Below, piece by piece: positions 1 to 7,126 of a stretch of DNA of 12,691 nt (position 1 is its first letter; every line of letters begins with the position of its first letter). Source of the DNA: JBKHBT01 sp046542255 (GTDB lineage Bacteria; UBP14; UBA6098; JBKHBT01). The stretch spans positions 1 through 12,691 of the forward strand of contig JBKHBT010000101.1 in NCBI GenBank assembly GCA_046542255.1. The letters run 5' to 3'. The notes beneath the pieces were generated by a model, which did not search any database, had not been told where the DNA came from, and saw only the letters and a list, made by a program, of their open reading frames with translations. Made by a program: the position numbers and the translations under genes.

Positions 1-56
1 GTAATTTTGGCAAGAGAAATCATGCGAGCTGCTTGAAGTATTATTTGTGTTTTCAT
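1..56 (-). CDS. Possible 5' end of a gene running off the left edge
   Basis: Reading leftward from an ATG at base 56, the minus strand stays open for 18 codons to the window edge and begins MKTQIILQAARMISLAKI. The mix of hydrophobic and basic residues looks protein-like, but this is too short to assign to a family. No clear Shine-Dalgarno sequence precedes the ATG, although another gene in this window (9681-10670) also lacks one. It would lie downstream of the FmdB gene on the same strand, separated by about 180 bases containing repeats. It may equally be a chance open stretch. Confidence 0.25.
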   Translation of the reverse strand, partial: MKTQIILQAARMISLAKI

Positions 57-81
57 TATTGATATGAAGGGTTTATTGAAT

Positions 82-96
82 CAACGCGGAGCGTTG
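82..96 (+). repeat. Mini-hairpin, GC-GGA-GC core (copy 1)
   Basis: A perfect 6-bp stem, arm CAACGC and its complement GCGTTG, encloses the three bases GGA. It shares the GC-(G/A)GA-GC core with four other intergenic hairpins in the window, while the outer arm sequence differs. Confidence 0.6.
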
Positions 97-105
97 CTAT
101 GCTTT

Positions 106-129
106 CATTCCACGCGGAGCGTTGGAATG
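106..129 (+). repeat. Mini-hairpin, GC-GGA-GC core (copy 2)
   Basis: Left arm CATTCCACGC pairs with right arm GCGTTGGAATG around GGA. That gives 10 base pairs with one unpaired base in the right arm. It lies 9 bases after copy 1, and its right arm runs into the first unit of the direct repeat at 121-143. Confidence 0.6.
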
Positions 130-178
130 AGGGTGTTAAGCCGTAATATATTCTTGTTGGAATGAGGGAGTTAAGCCG
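121..178 (+). repeat. Direct repeat, two 23-base units 35 bases apart
   Basis: Bases 121-143 and 156-178 are the same 23-base word except at one position (GTTGGAATGAGGG, then T or A, then GTTAAGCCG). A 12-base spacer separates them. The first unit begins inside the right arm of mini-hairpin copy 2, so the repeat may be a partial duplication of that element. No coding potential is apparent. Confidence 0.7.
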
Positions 179-235
179 CAAGGAGTTCTATTTTTTCTTA
201 ACGAAGTTAGGCTGTAATGACCCAATACAAAAAGA

Positions 236-529
236 CTACTCTCCCGCACCAGCCTTGCTATCCTTCGGAGTACTCTCATCGGCCTTCACAGGCTTATCAT
301 CTTTGGGTTTGGGCTTTTTCTCTTCATCCGTCGCAAGCGATGATTTTTTGTCTTTGTAGTCTGTGATATAAAATCCATCGCCCTTGAAAACCAGGCCTAC
401 CTTGGTCGGGAAAAGCCTTTTGGCGGTTTCGCCGCATTTCTCGCATTTTTTCTCATTTACTGTGCTGGCTTTACAAATACATTCGGAAATATGACCGCAT
501 TTTGTGCATTTATATTCATATATGGGCAT
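236..529 (-). CDS. FmdB-family zinc-ribbon protein with charged tail
   Basis: A 97-residue protein that opens with the FmdB-family signature MPIYEYKC and has two CxxC knuckles (Cys8/Cys11 and Cys29/Cys32), which should bind one zinc. The GDGFYITDY segment at residues 50-58 is also typical of the family. Residues 59-97 are a low-complexity tail rich in Lys, Asp, Glu and Pro, as often seen in this family and probably disordered. Family members are called putative regulatory proteins, after FmdB of the formamidase/amidase cluster, but their biochemical role is not established. The gene starts 7 bases after the aminotransferase stop codon. Its Shine-Dalgarno GAGG overlaps that stop, so the two are almost certainly co-transcribed and may be translationally coupled. 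The family assignment is firm; the function is unknown. Confidence 0.9.
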   Translation of the reverse strand: MPIYEYKCTKCGHISECICKASTVNEKKCEKCGETAKRLFPTKVGLVFKGDGFYITDYKDKKSSLATDEEKKPKPKDDKPVKADESTPKDSKAGAGE

Positions 530-536
530 TTTGGCC

Positions 537-1709
537 TCACAATTCTTCTATGGCTGTCCAGAGCCTATTTAGTCCGTCTTGAATCGCCTCTTCGGAAGCT
601 GCAATCGACATCCGTATGAAACCATCCTGTCCAAAAACGCTTCCTGGGATAAATCCAACATTATGCTTTTCGAGAAGCATCTGTACAAATTCCTGATCTG
701 TTTTGCCCTTGAGCACCTTCCTGATATCAATCATAATATAGAATGCGCCGGACGGCTCTATTGCTTTTATCTTTGGAATTTGTGATATAATGTCCAGGGC
801 GATGTCTCGCCTCGCCGAAAGTCGTGAGATGACTTTGCGGATAAATCCTTCCGCTTCGCCATCCAGAGCAGCGTTGGCAGCTTTCTGCGATATCGAACAT
901 GGATTCGATGTGGAATGAGCCTGCAATCTTTTGGCATATTTGAGGACTTCGCTATCGCCCAGCGCCCATCCAATTCGCCAACCAGTCATCGCAAATGTCT
1001 TCGAAACGCCATTTATGATAATTGTCTTTTCGAACATTCCATCGAATTCAGCAATCGATATATGCTCTGCATCACCGTCGAAAATTATCTCGGAATATAT
1101 TTCATCGGAAATGACATAGATATCTTTCTCGGCAAGAAATTTGGCAAATGCCTTTAGACGCCTTTTGCTATAAACCGAGCCGGTAGGATTATTAGGCGAA
1201 TTGAGTATCACTACTTTTGTTTTATCAGTAATGGCATTTTCGAGAGCTTTTGCTGATGGTACAAAGCCAGATTTGGCATCGGCATCAACTATGACAGGCT
1301 TTGCGCCGGTGGATTTTATCATTTCGGGATAGGATACCCAGTACGGCCTTATCATTATAGCTTCATCATCCTGATCGAGAAGTACCTGAAGCACATTGTA
1401 TAGTGCTTGCTTGGCACCGGTACTCACAAGCACATTCTCGCGAGCATATTCGAGTCCATAGCGGAGTTTTGTCCAGTTTATTATTGAATCCTTCAGCTCA
1501 ACCATACCATCGACAGCCGTATATCTTGTGAAATTCTGCTTGATGGCATTATGAGCTTCTTCTTTAATGTATTCGGGCGTGGGAAAGTCCAATTGGCCAG
1601 CCGTAAAAGAGACAACATTTTTGCCTTCCGCCGTTAGCTTATTTACCAAACTGGTTATGGCTAATGTCGCACTTGGCTTTAGATTTTCTATTCTTTTCGA
1701 AAATGACAT
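537..1709 (-). CDS. Class I pyridoxal-phosphate aminotransferase (aspartate aminotransferase-like)
   Basis: A 390-residue cytosolic enzyme of fold-type I, expected to move an amino group between an amino acid (probably aspartate) and a 2-oxo acid such as 2-oxoglutarate. The visible active-site elements are in family order: GAK at 98-100 (phosphate region), Tyr123-Trp124 (ring stacking), NSPNNPTG at 170-177 with Asn174, Asp202 and Tyr205 in SDEIY, the Schiff-base lysine Lys237 in SKTFAMTGWRIGW, and Arg366 in FIRMS (substrate carboxylate). The length fits the bacterial aspartate aminotransferase subgroup Ib, the Thermus-like type of about 385 residues. The ATG is preceded by GAAGGAG five bases away. 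The gene leads a two-gene unit with the FmdB protein and diverges from the TPR/ATPase operon. Substrate is inferred; some close relatives use prephenate, alanine or aromatic amino acids. Confidence 0.94.
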   Translation of the reverse strand: MSFSKRIENLKPSATLAITSLVNKLTAEGKNVVSFTAGQLDFPTPEYIKEEAHNAIKQNFTRYTAVDGMVELKDSIINWTKLRYGLEYARENVLVSTGAKQALYNVLQVLLDQDDEAIMIRPYWVSYPEMIKSTGAKPVIVDADAKSGFVPSAKALENAITDKTKVVILNSPNNPTGSVYSKRRLKAFAKFLAEKDIYVISDEIYSEIIFDGDAEHISIAEFDGMFEKTIIINGVSKTFAMTGWRIGWALGDSEVLKYAKRLQAHSTSNPCSISQKAANAALDGEAEGFIRKVISRLSARRDIALDIISQIPKIKAIEPSGAFYIMIDIRKVLKGKTDQEFVQMLLEKHNVGFIPGSVFGQDGFIRMSIAASEEAIQDGLNRLWTAIEEL

Positions 1710-1758
1710 TTAGGCTCCTTCATTCAATTATCTAAACTTTTCAATCTAAGGGAAATTT

Positions 1759-1787
1759 AATTTATCGAGGATTGCAATATACCGCAA
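1759..1787 (-). promoter_or_regulatory. Candidate promoter for the aminotransferase-fmdB unit
   Basis: On the minus strand, TTGCGG (1782-1787) and TAAATT (1759-1764) are 17 bases apart, and the -10 lies about 50 bases upstream of the aminotransferase ATG. Both hexamers are only moderate matches to the sigma-70 consensus, in an AT-rich stretch where such matches arise by chance. Confidence 0.35.
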
Positions 1788-1849
1788 ATAAAATCTTGAA
1801 AATCTCAAATTCAGCGTTTTGGAAATTAGACAATTAGATTATTCTTTTA

Positions 1850-1878
1850 TTGACAGCGGAACGCTTCCTGGATATATT
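1850..1878 (+). promoter_or_regulatory. Strong sigma-70-type promoter for the TPR-subunit D operon
   Basis: A perfect -35 TTGACA (1850-1855), a 17-base spacer and -10 TATATT (1873-1878) point toward the TPR gene. The predicted start near 1885 leaves a leader of about 80 bases. This is the best promoter match in the window. Confidence 0.7.
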
Positions 1879-1964
1879 ATTTTCTAGAAATTTTAATTAA
1901 AACTGGCAATTTTTGCTGGTTTAAGTTTATTAATCATTAGCAAATCTCTGAAAGGGGTTTTGTT

Positions 1965-2771
1965 TTGCAGAATGTAATTGGTATAATTTTTGTAGCCATC
2001 GGAATAATCGTTGTTATCTGGATTTTCTTTTTCAGAAATACTGGCGAAGAACACAAACCACCAAAGAAAACCACCGTCAAGCCACCAGATTTCACAACCA
2101 AATTAAAGGAAATACTTGGGCCAGATGTAGAAGATGAGCATATAAAGCTCGTCTGGGACACATTTCTGGAACATCCGGAAGATCCCGACTACTATGTACT
2201 GATCGTTGGCCGGCTCATGTCGATGAAGAAATATGAAAAAGCACGAAAATATCTTCTTGAAGCAATTCCAAATATCGAACCCGATGCCGAAATATACGAA
2301 ACACTGGGCGATATATGCCTTAAATTGGGCAAATTAGATGAGGCTGTCGATGCATACGATAATGCTATCAAAATCGATCCGGAACATACCAAAGCGATGG
2401 TTAATCTTGCTACAGTTTACATATCCAAAGAAGAATATGATACAGCCAAAGAAATTTTGCTAAATGTCCTCAAAGAAAATTACGATGATAAGAGAGCAAG
2501 ATTTTTCTATGGCCAGGCTTTGTATGAGAATGGCGAATACGAAGAAGCATTTTGTGAATTGAATAAGGTTTATAAATCAGATCAGAGAATACCGCAGATT
2601 TATTTCTTTATCGGTATGGTTCTGATGAAACTCGGCGAGGAAACTCCGGGTAGAAAGATGTTGAAAAAATATCTACAGCTGCAGCCGGAAGGTGCATATT
2701 CTATTGAGGCACAAAGAGTCCTGGCTAAGCCCGAAATACAAAAAGAAGACCTTAATGAAACTGAAGAATAA
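1965..2771 (+). CDS. Membrane-anchored TPR-repeat protein
   Basis: A 268-residue protein. Residues 4-23 form one hydrophobic transmembrane helix directly at the N terminus, followed by a short Lys/Pro-rich linker and a helical domain built of about five tetratricopeptide repeats between residues 74 and 243. The clearest unit is 108-141, containing YETLGDICLKLGKLDEAV. TPR arrays bind other proteins, so this is probably a membrane-tethered scaffold. The partner cannot be named. The layout recalls LapB/YciM (anchor plus TPRs), but the C-terminal rubredoxin-like CxxC knuckles of that family are missing; the only cysteines are scattered. The start is TTG, chosen because AAAGGGG lies 8 bases upstream and no in-frame ATG precedes the hydrophobic helix. 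It is followed after 33 bases by the V-ATPase D gene and is probably co-transcribed with it. Confidence 0.85.
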   Translation: MQNVIGIIFVAIGIIVVIWIFFFRNTGEEHKPPKKTTVKPPDFTTKLKEILGPDVEDEHIKLVWDTFLEHPEDPDYYVLIVGRLMSMKKYEKARKYLLEAIPNIEPDAEIYETLGDICLKLGKLDEAVDAYDNAIKIDPEHTKAMVNLATVYISKEEYDTAKEILLNVLKENYDDKRARFFYGQALYENGEYEEAFCELNKVYKSDQRIPQIYFFIGMVLMKLGEETPGRKMLKKYLQLQPEGAYSIEAQRVLAKPEIQKEDLNETEE

Positions 2772-2804
2772 TAGTAGGATTTTCGATATTTAAAGGAGGC
2801 TTTT

Positions 2805-3440
2805 TTGGCTAAAATGGAAATCAGTGTCAGCCGGATGGAGAACCTGCGGCTGAAAAAGCGCGTTAAAACTGCTGAAAAAGGTCATAAATTACTCAAAGAC
2901 AAACAAGACGAATTGATGCGCCATTTTCTTGGCCTTATCGACGAGATCAAAGGCCTCAGGCACAGAACCGAGAGAGAACTCATAGATGCCATGCGCCGAT
3001 TTGTCAGGACTAATGGCTCACTTTCCGAAAAGGAAAGAGAAATAATATATACTGCATCACCATATAAGCCAAAAGTCGAAATCGATACAAAAATCCTGAT
3101 GAATATCAAGCTTCCTGTTTTTGAATTGAATTTTGAGAAGGCACATACTTATAGCCTTTTATCATCGCCAGCAGATACGGATTTTGCATTGCGGAAGGCT
3201 CAGAAGGCGCTCGAGATTCTTCTCAAGCTATCCGAAGCCGAGAAGAAAATGGAGCTTATCGCCGATGAGCTGGACAAAACAAGGCGCCGGGTCAATGCTC
3301 TCGAACACATCCTGATTCCAGACCTTAATGATACAATCAAATATATCAATATGAAGCTGGAAGAGATGGAAAGAGGCAATCTAACACGACTTATGAAAGT
3401 AAAAGAGATGCTCGAGGAGAAGAAGTCGGCGGTTGAATAG
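2805..3440 (+). CDS. atpD: V/A-type ATPase subunit D (central stalk)
   Basis: A 211-residue protein, the normal length for subunit D of the rotary V/A-type ATPase. In that family D forms the long antiparallel coiled coil of the rotor shaft inside the A3B3 head and couples ATP hydrolysis or synthesis to ion flow. Both diagnostic ends are present: the N-terminal helix with ENLRLKKRVKTAEKGHKLLK (residues 12-31), and the C-terminal helix with KTRRRVNALEHILIPDLNDT (158-177), continuing to about residue 205. The start is TTG behind an excellent AAGGAGG at 2792-2798; an internal ATG three codons later is less well spaced. Other V-ATPase genes (A, B, E, I, K, C, F) normally adjoin subunit D, but upstream is a TPR gene and downstream is a 660-base non-coding stretch. 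The gene is intact and there is no sign of decay. Confidence 0.95.
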   Translation: MAKMEISVSRMENLRLKKRVKTAEKGHKLLKDKQDELMRHFLGLIDEIKGLRHRTERELIDAMRRFVRTNGSLSEKEREIIYTASPYKPKVEIDTKILMNIKLPVFELNFEKAHTYSLLSSPADTDFALRKAQKALEILLKLSEAEKKMELIADELDKTRRRVNALEHILIPDLNDTIKYINMKLEEMERGNLTRLMKVKEMLEEKKSAVE

Positions 3441-3687
3441 TTTTTCTTTGGTAATCTCGACACGGGCTAATAAAGAGTAATTTGCTAAGCATTTTTTCAA
3501 AACTGTACTTCTATAATAATTGCCCACCACATCTACTTTCGATCGCTCTCTGGGCAGGTGAATTTATTCGCCATGTGGAAGTCAAATTGGGTATTAAGAG
3601 TTAGCTTCCTTGCGGTTGCTCTTTATTCGAAAAGTCCAAAATTACTTCGTAAAAAAATTAATCTGAAGTTCTACAGCCATTTCAACA

Positions 3688-3724
3688 GCAATCCCAATCA
3701 ACACAGGGAATTGCGCTTTTTTTT
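3688..3724 (+). terminator. Rho-independent terminator downstream of atpD
   Basis: GCAATCCC (3688-3695) pairs with GGGAATTGC (3706-3714) with one bulged base. A 10-base loop separates the arms, and a run of eight T follows at 3717-3724. It points along the plus strand and would end the TPR-atpD transcript. Confidence 0.65.
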
Positions 3725-3772
3725 AGGGGTTCACTTGTCATGACTACTTTCCTTGACAATTCCTTTATTGCT

Positions 3773-3816
3773 CCTTCCCTACTTCGACAGGCTCAGCACA
3801 ACGCCTTGGGGAAGGC
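3773..3816. repeat. Repeat-like segment containing TTCGACAGGCTCAG
   Basis: CCTTCCC (3773-3779) can pair with GGGAAGG (3809-3815). Between them are CTTCGACAGGCTCAG and a smaller hairpin, GCCTT/AAGGC around GGGG at 3803-3816. From memory, words close to CTTCGACAAGCTCAG recur as short dispersed repeats in many bacterial genomes, but only one intergenic copy is in this window. It is more GC-rich than its surroundings. Confidence 0.35.
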
Positions 3817-4051
3817 TGGGATGGGGCCTGAAACGGCGAATAATGAGGGTTTTAGAAAAAATTCGCGTGCTTCTATAATCCTCAATCTTTCAAAGAACCA
3901 AATCAAGTTATTCAAATTTTGCTAATTATCAATTGCTTTTTGAGATCATCATGACAACAATAATGAAGTGCAAAATCAAGTAAAGCTCATGTGATATAAT
4001 TACTTATAGCGAATTTGGGCGTGGAACTTCAGATTAAAAAACATAGCAAAC

Positions 4052-4077
4052 AAAAGCCAGACAAAAGCCTGGCTTTT
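4052..4077 (-). terminator. Rho-independent terminator of the fibre-like protein gene
   Basis: A perfect 9-bp stem, AAAAGCCAG (4052-4060) with CTGGCTTTT (4069-4077), has an 8-base loop. On the minus strand a T-rich tract follows the stem, about 30 bases beyond the stop codon of the 4105-6822 gene. The plus side also has TTTTATT, so it may work in both directions. Confidence 0.75.
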
Positions 4078-4104
4078 ATTAAATAGAATTTTGCTTGTAA
4101 TTCT

Positions 4105-6822
4105 TTAATTCACTGTCGGCCATGCCACCATGAATTTGATTTCATCACCCGCAACAAGATTATTTGCGCTAGAATCATCAGAGACAACAAATTCTATAGT
4201 ATTATTGCCATCCTGATCGGACATGGTAAGCTTTCTTGTGCTTGCGTCATCCATGATATAATTAGTTGATACAACTTCATCAGAGTCGATATAATAACTA
4301 TTGAAATGCACTCTCAAGCGGTAATGGCCAGTTGAAACTCTGGTTGCACTGGCAATAACGACATCCGTTGTCAGATCAGAAGCATTATTGGACATCAAAA
4401 CCCTTGTTCTTTCATGAGTAAAACTCGCAGTACCTCCGGTAAACCTTATACTAAACATTATCATTCGAGTAACTTCCGTTTCGATGCCGTTTTCATCTGC
4501 CCAATTGGTACCTGTGCCAGTGCTTTTTAAAACCTGCCCGGAAGTACCGGCATCGCCTGAACTATCCAGAAGTCTCTCTGTAATTCTGACATTACCATCA
4601 AAATACCCCGCATAAGCAGTCGAAGAAGAATATGAATTATAACCATAGATGCCTGATTCGCCAGAGCCATCGGCTTCACCATATACACCGACACCAGTAT
4701 GTCGCCCACTCCCTAACTCGCCAAAACATCCTTGATAGGTATGATCTCCTAAAATTGCATACGAAGAAGCATCGCTTGAACTTTCGGATACAGAAAATCC
4801 ATTAATCTCACCTGAATCAAAGACTCTGACATTGCTATTGTTGTCGGCATCGATATATGTGCCTGCATCAGACCAATACGTTGTAGCGGAAGGCGCAGCA
4901 ATCCAATTCGTCCCCGAACCAGTCGAAGACAAAATCTGCCCGGATGAACCAAGATCGCCGCCGGAGTCGCGGATGCCATCTGTTACATGGATATCACCAT
5001 AGAAAAATCCCGCCAAAGAATTTGAACCAGTATAACCAGTCCACGACCCTGCATTTCTATCGACACCGACAATACCGGCTCCATCATAGGTCGATTGAAG
5101 CTCACCTAAGACACCGATATTGTAACCATCTGTGGAACCCCCAGCAACACCTTTGACACCTTCGGCTCGGCCGCTTGTACCACTACCACCGTTAGCATGG
5201 CCATATACACCTATTGAATGCCCATAACCACTTTCGACATGGCCTCTTACCCCAAATGCATAATGGCCGGCAAGGTCGCTACCTGGCCTATTGGCCTCAC
5301 CATAAATTCCCGTGGCATTATCAGAAGTCGATGGTTGATAAACATAAAGAGCTCGAAGAGCATCGCCGCTGGAATTGACACTGAGATCGGATGATGGGGA
5401 ACTTGTTCCAATGCCGACATTACCACTCGAACGATAGACATTTGAGCCAGAAATAGTCCAATCGCCATCATCAGAGGACGAAAGCATATAGCGGCCGTCT
5501 AAATCTTCGGTAATTGTTCCTCCATGATCCTGGTATAATGACAATACACCAGTAGAGGTGCTAAAACTAAGACCGGTAACGTCTTCATTGCCGACAACTG
5601 CATCGGCATCAGTATCATCATCTAAATGAGAAAGGTCGATTGTCTGACTCGAACCATCTTGGATACCGATTGTCAAAATATTAGTCGAAGTATTAATGGA
5701 TGAACCGGAGATATTCTGGTCATCTGTATTGTCCATAAATGCCGCCAGGCTGACTCCAGTACCATCTTCGATATTCAAATCAGTGCCCGAAAGCGAAAGG
5801 TTCTGGTCATCGGTACCAATATCCGAAGGGATGCCATCTATGGAATCCCAATGTACATAGCCGGCCCAAGCTGCCGAATCTGCCCACATTGTATGGCCTA
5901 CCCAGCCGATAGAATCGATATAGCCAATAGAATCTATATAATCTATGTAATCGATATAATCGATAAAAGCTATGCTATCTATGGTTCTTATCGAGTCGAT
6001 ATAATCAATGAAATCGACAAATGAGATGCTGTCTATTGCTCGAATAGAATCGATATAGTCGATGAATTCGACAAAGGAAATACTATCGATATGGAAAACA
6101 GAGTCGATATAAGTTATACTATCGATGAATGAAATAGAATCTACGAATGTCAATCCTTGCCATTGCAAATCGCCGGTTGAATTGATACCGAGGAAATCTC
6201 CAGAGCCGCCGGCATCGCCAGAAATAGATATTTCGGAGCTATTTAGTAGAGCCAAATTGCCATCGACTTCCAAATCGTTCTGGACATATAAATCGCCTTC
6301 ACCGGTTGCGATATCGACACTTGCCGAACCATCCCAGATTCTTACATCATCTCCACGTATATCGAGTATTCCGACAGGCTCAGTTTCAGTATCGGAGCCA
6401 AAAAGTGCGCTTCCATGGAAACGCGTATCATCCCCACCATGGATTTTAAGGCCGATAGACTCTGTTTCCATAGGTGATAGAACATCGCTTTCTGATTCTA
6501 GAGGATGCGGCGCAGTTTCATAAGACATGTGTTCTTCCAATGGCTTGGCAGCCGATGCAGCAAATCCATCGATGAAGAATTCTATAAAATATTCATCATC
6601 ATCATAAAAAACCGGCAAATCAACTTTGCCATCCAATGACAGAGCTTCGGATTCATCCAGGTCAATCTCATCAAATGATGCTCGCCAGATAACTTTGCCA
6701 TCAGCATTTTTTATATTCACAGTTATCTTGTGAATTCCATCTTCTTCTGGAAAATCGAGCACTATAGTATTAGCTCCCAATAAAATAAATACAGAGAAAA
6801 CAATTAAAATTGCTTTTTTCAT
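4105..6822 (-). CDS. Large secreted fibre-like surface protein with IDS-rich repeat
   Basis: The protein has 905 residues from the chosen ATG, which follows AGAGGTG by about 7 bases; an in-frame ATG nine codons earlier lacks this. It starts with the signal peptide MKKAILIVFSVFILLGANT. A small N-terminal beta-type domain follows to about residue 95, then an acidic linker. Residues 228-306 are a tract of IDS/FIDYIDSI repeats that ends in WADSAAWAGYVHWDSIDGIP. Residues 337-415 contain repeated TDDQNxS segments. GNVGIGTSSPSSDLSV is at 467-482, and many GVYGEA/GVRGHV-type repeats lie in 505-588 and 711-731. Two SSGQILSSTGSGTNW-type motifs lie near 625 and 759. Residues 780-905 form a distinct C-terminal beta-rich domain. 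These motifs are typical of tail-fibre-like and FCB-group surface fibres. No peptidase S74 chaperone or sorting domain is obvious. A structural or adhesive role is likely but unproven. Confidence 0.85.
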   Translation of the reverse strand: MKKAILIVFSVFILLGANTIVLDFPEEDGIHKITVNIKNADGKVIWRASFDEIDLDESEALSLDGKVDLPVFYDDDEYFIEFFIDGFAASAAKPLEEHMSYETAPHPLESESDVLSPMETESIGLKIHGGDDTRFHGSALFGSDTETEPVGILDIRGDDVRIWDGSASVDIATGEGDLYVQNDLEVDGNLALLNSSEISISGDAGGSGDFLGINSTGDLQWQGLTFVDSISFIDSITYIDSVFHIDSISFVEFIDYIDSIRAIDSISFVDFIDYIDSIRTIDSIAFIDYIDYIDYIDSIGYIDSIGWVGHTMWADSAAWAGYVHWDSIDGIPSDIGTDDQNLSLSGTDLNIEDGTGVSLAAFMDNTDDQNISGSSINTSTNILTIGIQDGSSQTIDLSHLDDDTDADAVVGNEDVTGLSFSTSTGVLSLYQDHGGTITEDLDGRYMLSSSDDGDWTISGSNVYRSSGNVGIGTSSPSSDLSVNSSGDALRALYVYQPSTSDNATGIYGEANRPGSDLAGHYAFGVRGHVESGYGHSIGVYGHANGGSGTSGRAEGVKGVAGGSTDGYNIGVLGELQSTYDGAGIVGVDRNAGSWTGYTGSNSLAGFFYGDIHVTDGIRDSGGDLGSSGQILSSTGSGTNWIAAPSATTYWSDAGTYIDADNNSNVRVFDSGEINGFSVSESSSDASSYAILGDHTYQGCFGELGSGRHTGVGVYGEADGSGESGIYGYNSYSSSTAYAGYFDGNVRITERLLDSSGDAGTSGQVLKSTGTGTNWADENGIETEVTRMIMFSIRFTGGTASFTHERTRVLMSNNASDLTTDVVIASATRVSTGHYRLRVHFNSYYIDSDEVVSTNYIMDDASTRKLTMSDQDGNNTIEFVVSDDSSANNLVAGDEIKFMVAWPTVN
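5905..6141 (-). repeat. IDS-rich protein repeat tract (coding)
   Basis: Within the fibre-like gene, about 79 codons encode tandem IDSI/FIDYIDSI units. The clearest are two consecutive 18-residue copies, IDSISFVEFIDYIDSIRA (6037-6090) and IDSISFVDFIDYIDSIRT (5983-6036), followed by a 21-residue variant at 5920-5982. Codon use differs between copies (atc/ata/att, gat/gac, tct/tcg/tcc), so the protein repeat is being kept while the DNA diverges. The strict alternation of hydrophobic and polar residues suggests a beta-strand shaft or solenoid. Confidence 0.85.
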
Positions 6823-7126
6823 AAATACACCTCTTTTTTTATGCATCAAACCTTTTTCTCAGTTTCAAATTAACAAAAAAAAAGGCATGGAACAAGTATA
6901 TAAAAATTAAAGCTAATCTATAAAGAATTAATTATTCCGGTAATACATAGTATATATAATACTACGGCTTTACTGATGTTTTAGCCTGAGAAGCATGACA
7001 ATGCAGAACAGTGCATTGTCTGTTTGTAGTAGAAATTTGGTAATTTATTCCCACTGAGTAACTTTGCCTCAAGATTTAATTAGACAGAATCAAGTGTTTT
7101 AATCGAAATCTATATGTGTGAAAAAT
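6823..7126. other. Intergenic region between fibre-like and PorV-like genes
   Basis: This 304-base, strongly AT-rich gap carries the leader of the fibre-like gene and one copy of the 55-base dispersed element (6967-7021). I found no convincing promoter with correct spacing and no T-tailed terminator for the PorV-like gene, so read-through between the two genes is possible. Confidence 0.5.
6967..7021 (+). repeat. 55-base dispersed element, copy A
   Basis: It begins GCTTTA, contains TGTTTTAGCCTGAGAAG, and ends with a hairpin at 6997-7020: arm GACAATGCA, loop GAACAG, arm TGCATTGTC. Copy B is at 12589-12643 in the opposite orientation. The copies match at about 48 of 55 positions. The base pair next to the loop is A-T here and G-C in copy B, a compensated change. 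Confidence 0.8.

Larger units (their letters stand above)
3441..4104. other. Convergent intergenic region without a gene
   Basis: This 664-base stretch lies between the ends of two converging transcription units. I see no convincing coding region; the short open stretches at 3558-3743 and 3740-3925 lack ribosome binding sites and protein-like composition. It holds a plus-strand terminator (3688-3724), a minus-strand terminator (4052-4077), and a repeat-like hairpin segment around 3773-3816. The subunit D transcript would have an unusually long 3' tail of about 250 bases if it ends at the first terminator. Confidence 0.6.

Noticed and set aside
82..178. CRISPR-like array at the left edge
   Set aside because: The repeats are only two or three short hairpins with irregular spacing and there are no unique spacers of constant length and no cas genes.
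1856..1866. AGCG-GAA-CGCT as a sixth member of the mini-hairpin family
   Set aside because: The core differs (no GC-RGA-GC) and the stem is only 4 bp, within what chance would give; it lies in the promoter spacer.
3558..3925. Two short overlapping plus-strand open stretches in the 3441-4104 gap
   Set aside because: No ribosome binding site, unconvincing protein composition, and they run through a terminator and a hairpin repeat.
6125..6523. Plus-strand open frame of 132 codons opposite the fibre-like gene
   Set aside because: Ser/Pro-rich antisense shadow with no start signals.
6840..6868. Promoter TTGAAA-N17-TGCATA for the fibre-like gene
   Set aside because: The -10 is poor and the implied start would fall on the ribosome binding site, leaving almost no leader.
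6997..7020. Terminator for the PorV-like gene
   Set aside because: The hairpin is strong but neither side has a T-run, and the same hairpin recurs as part of the dispersed 55-base element.
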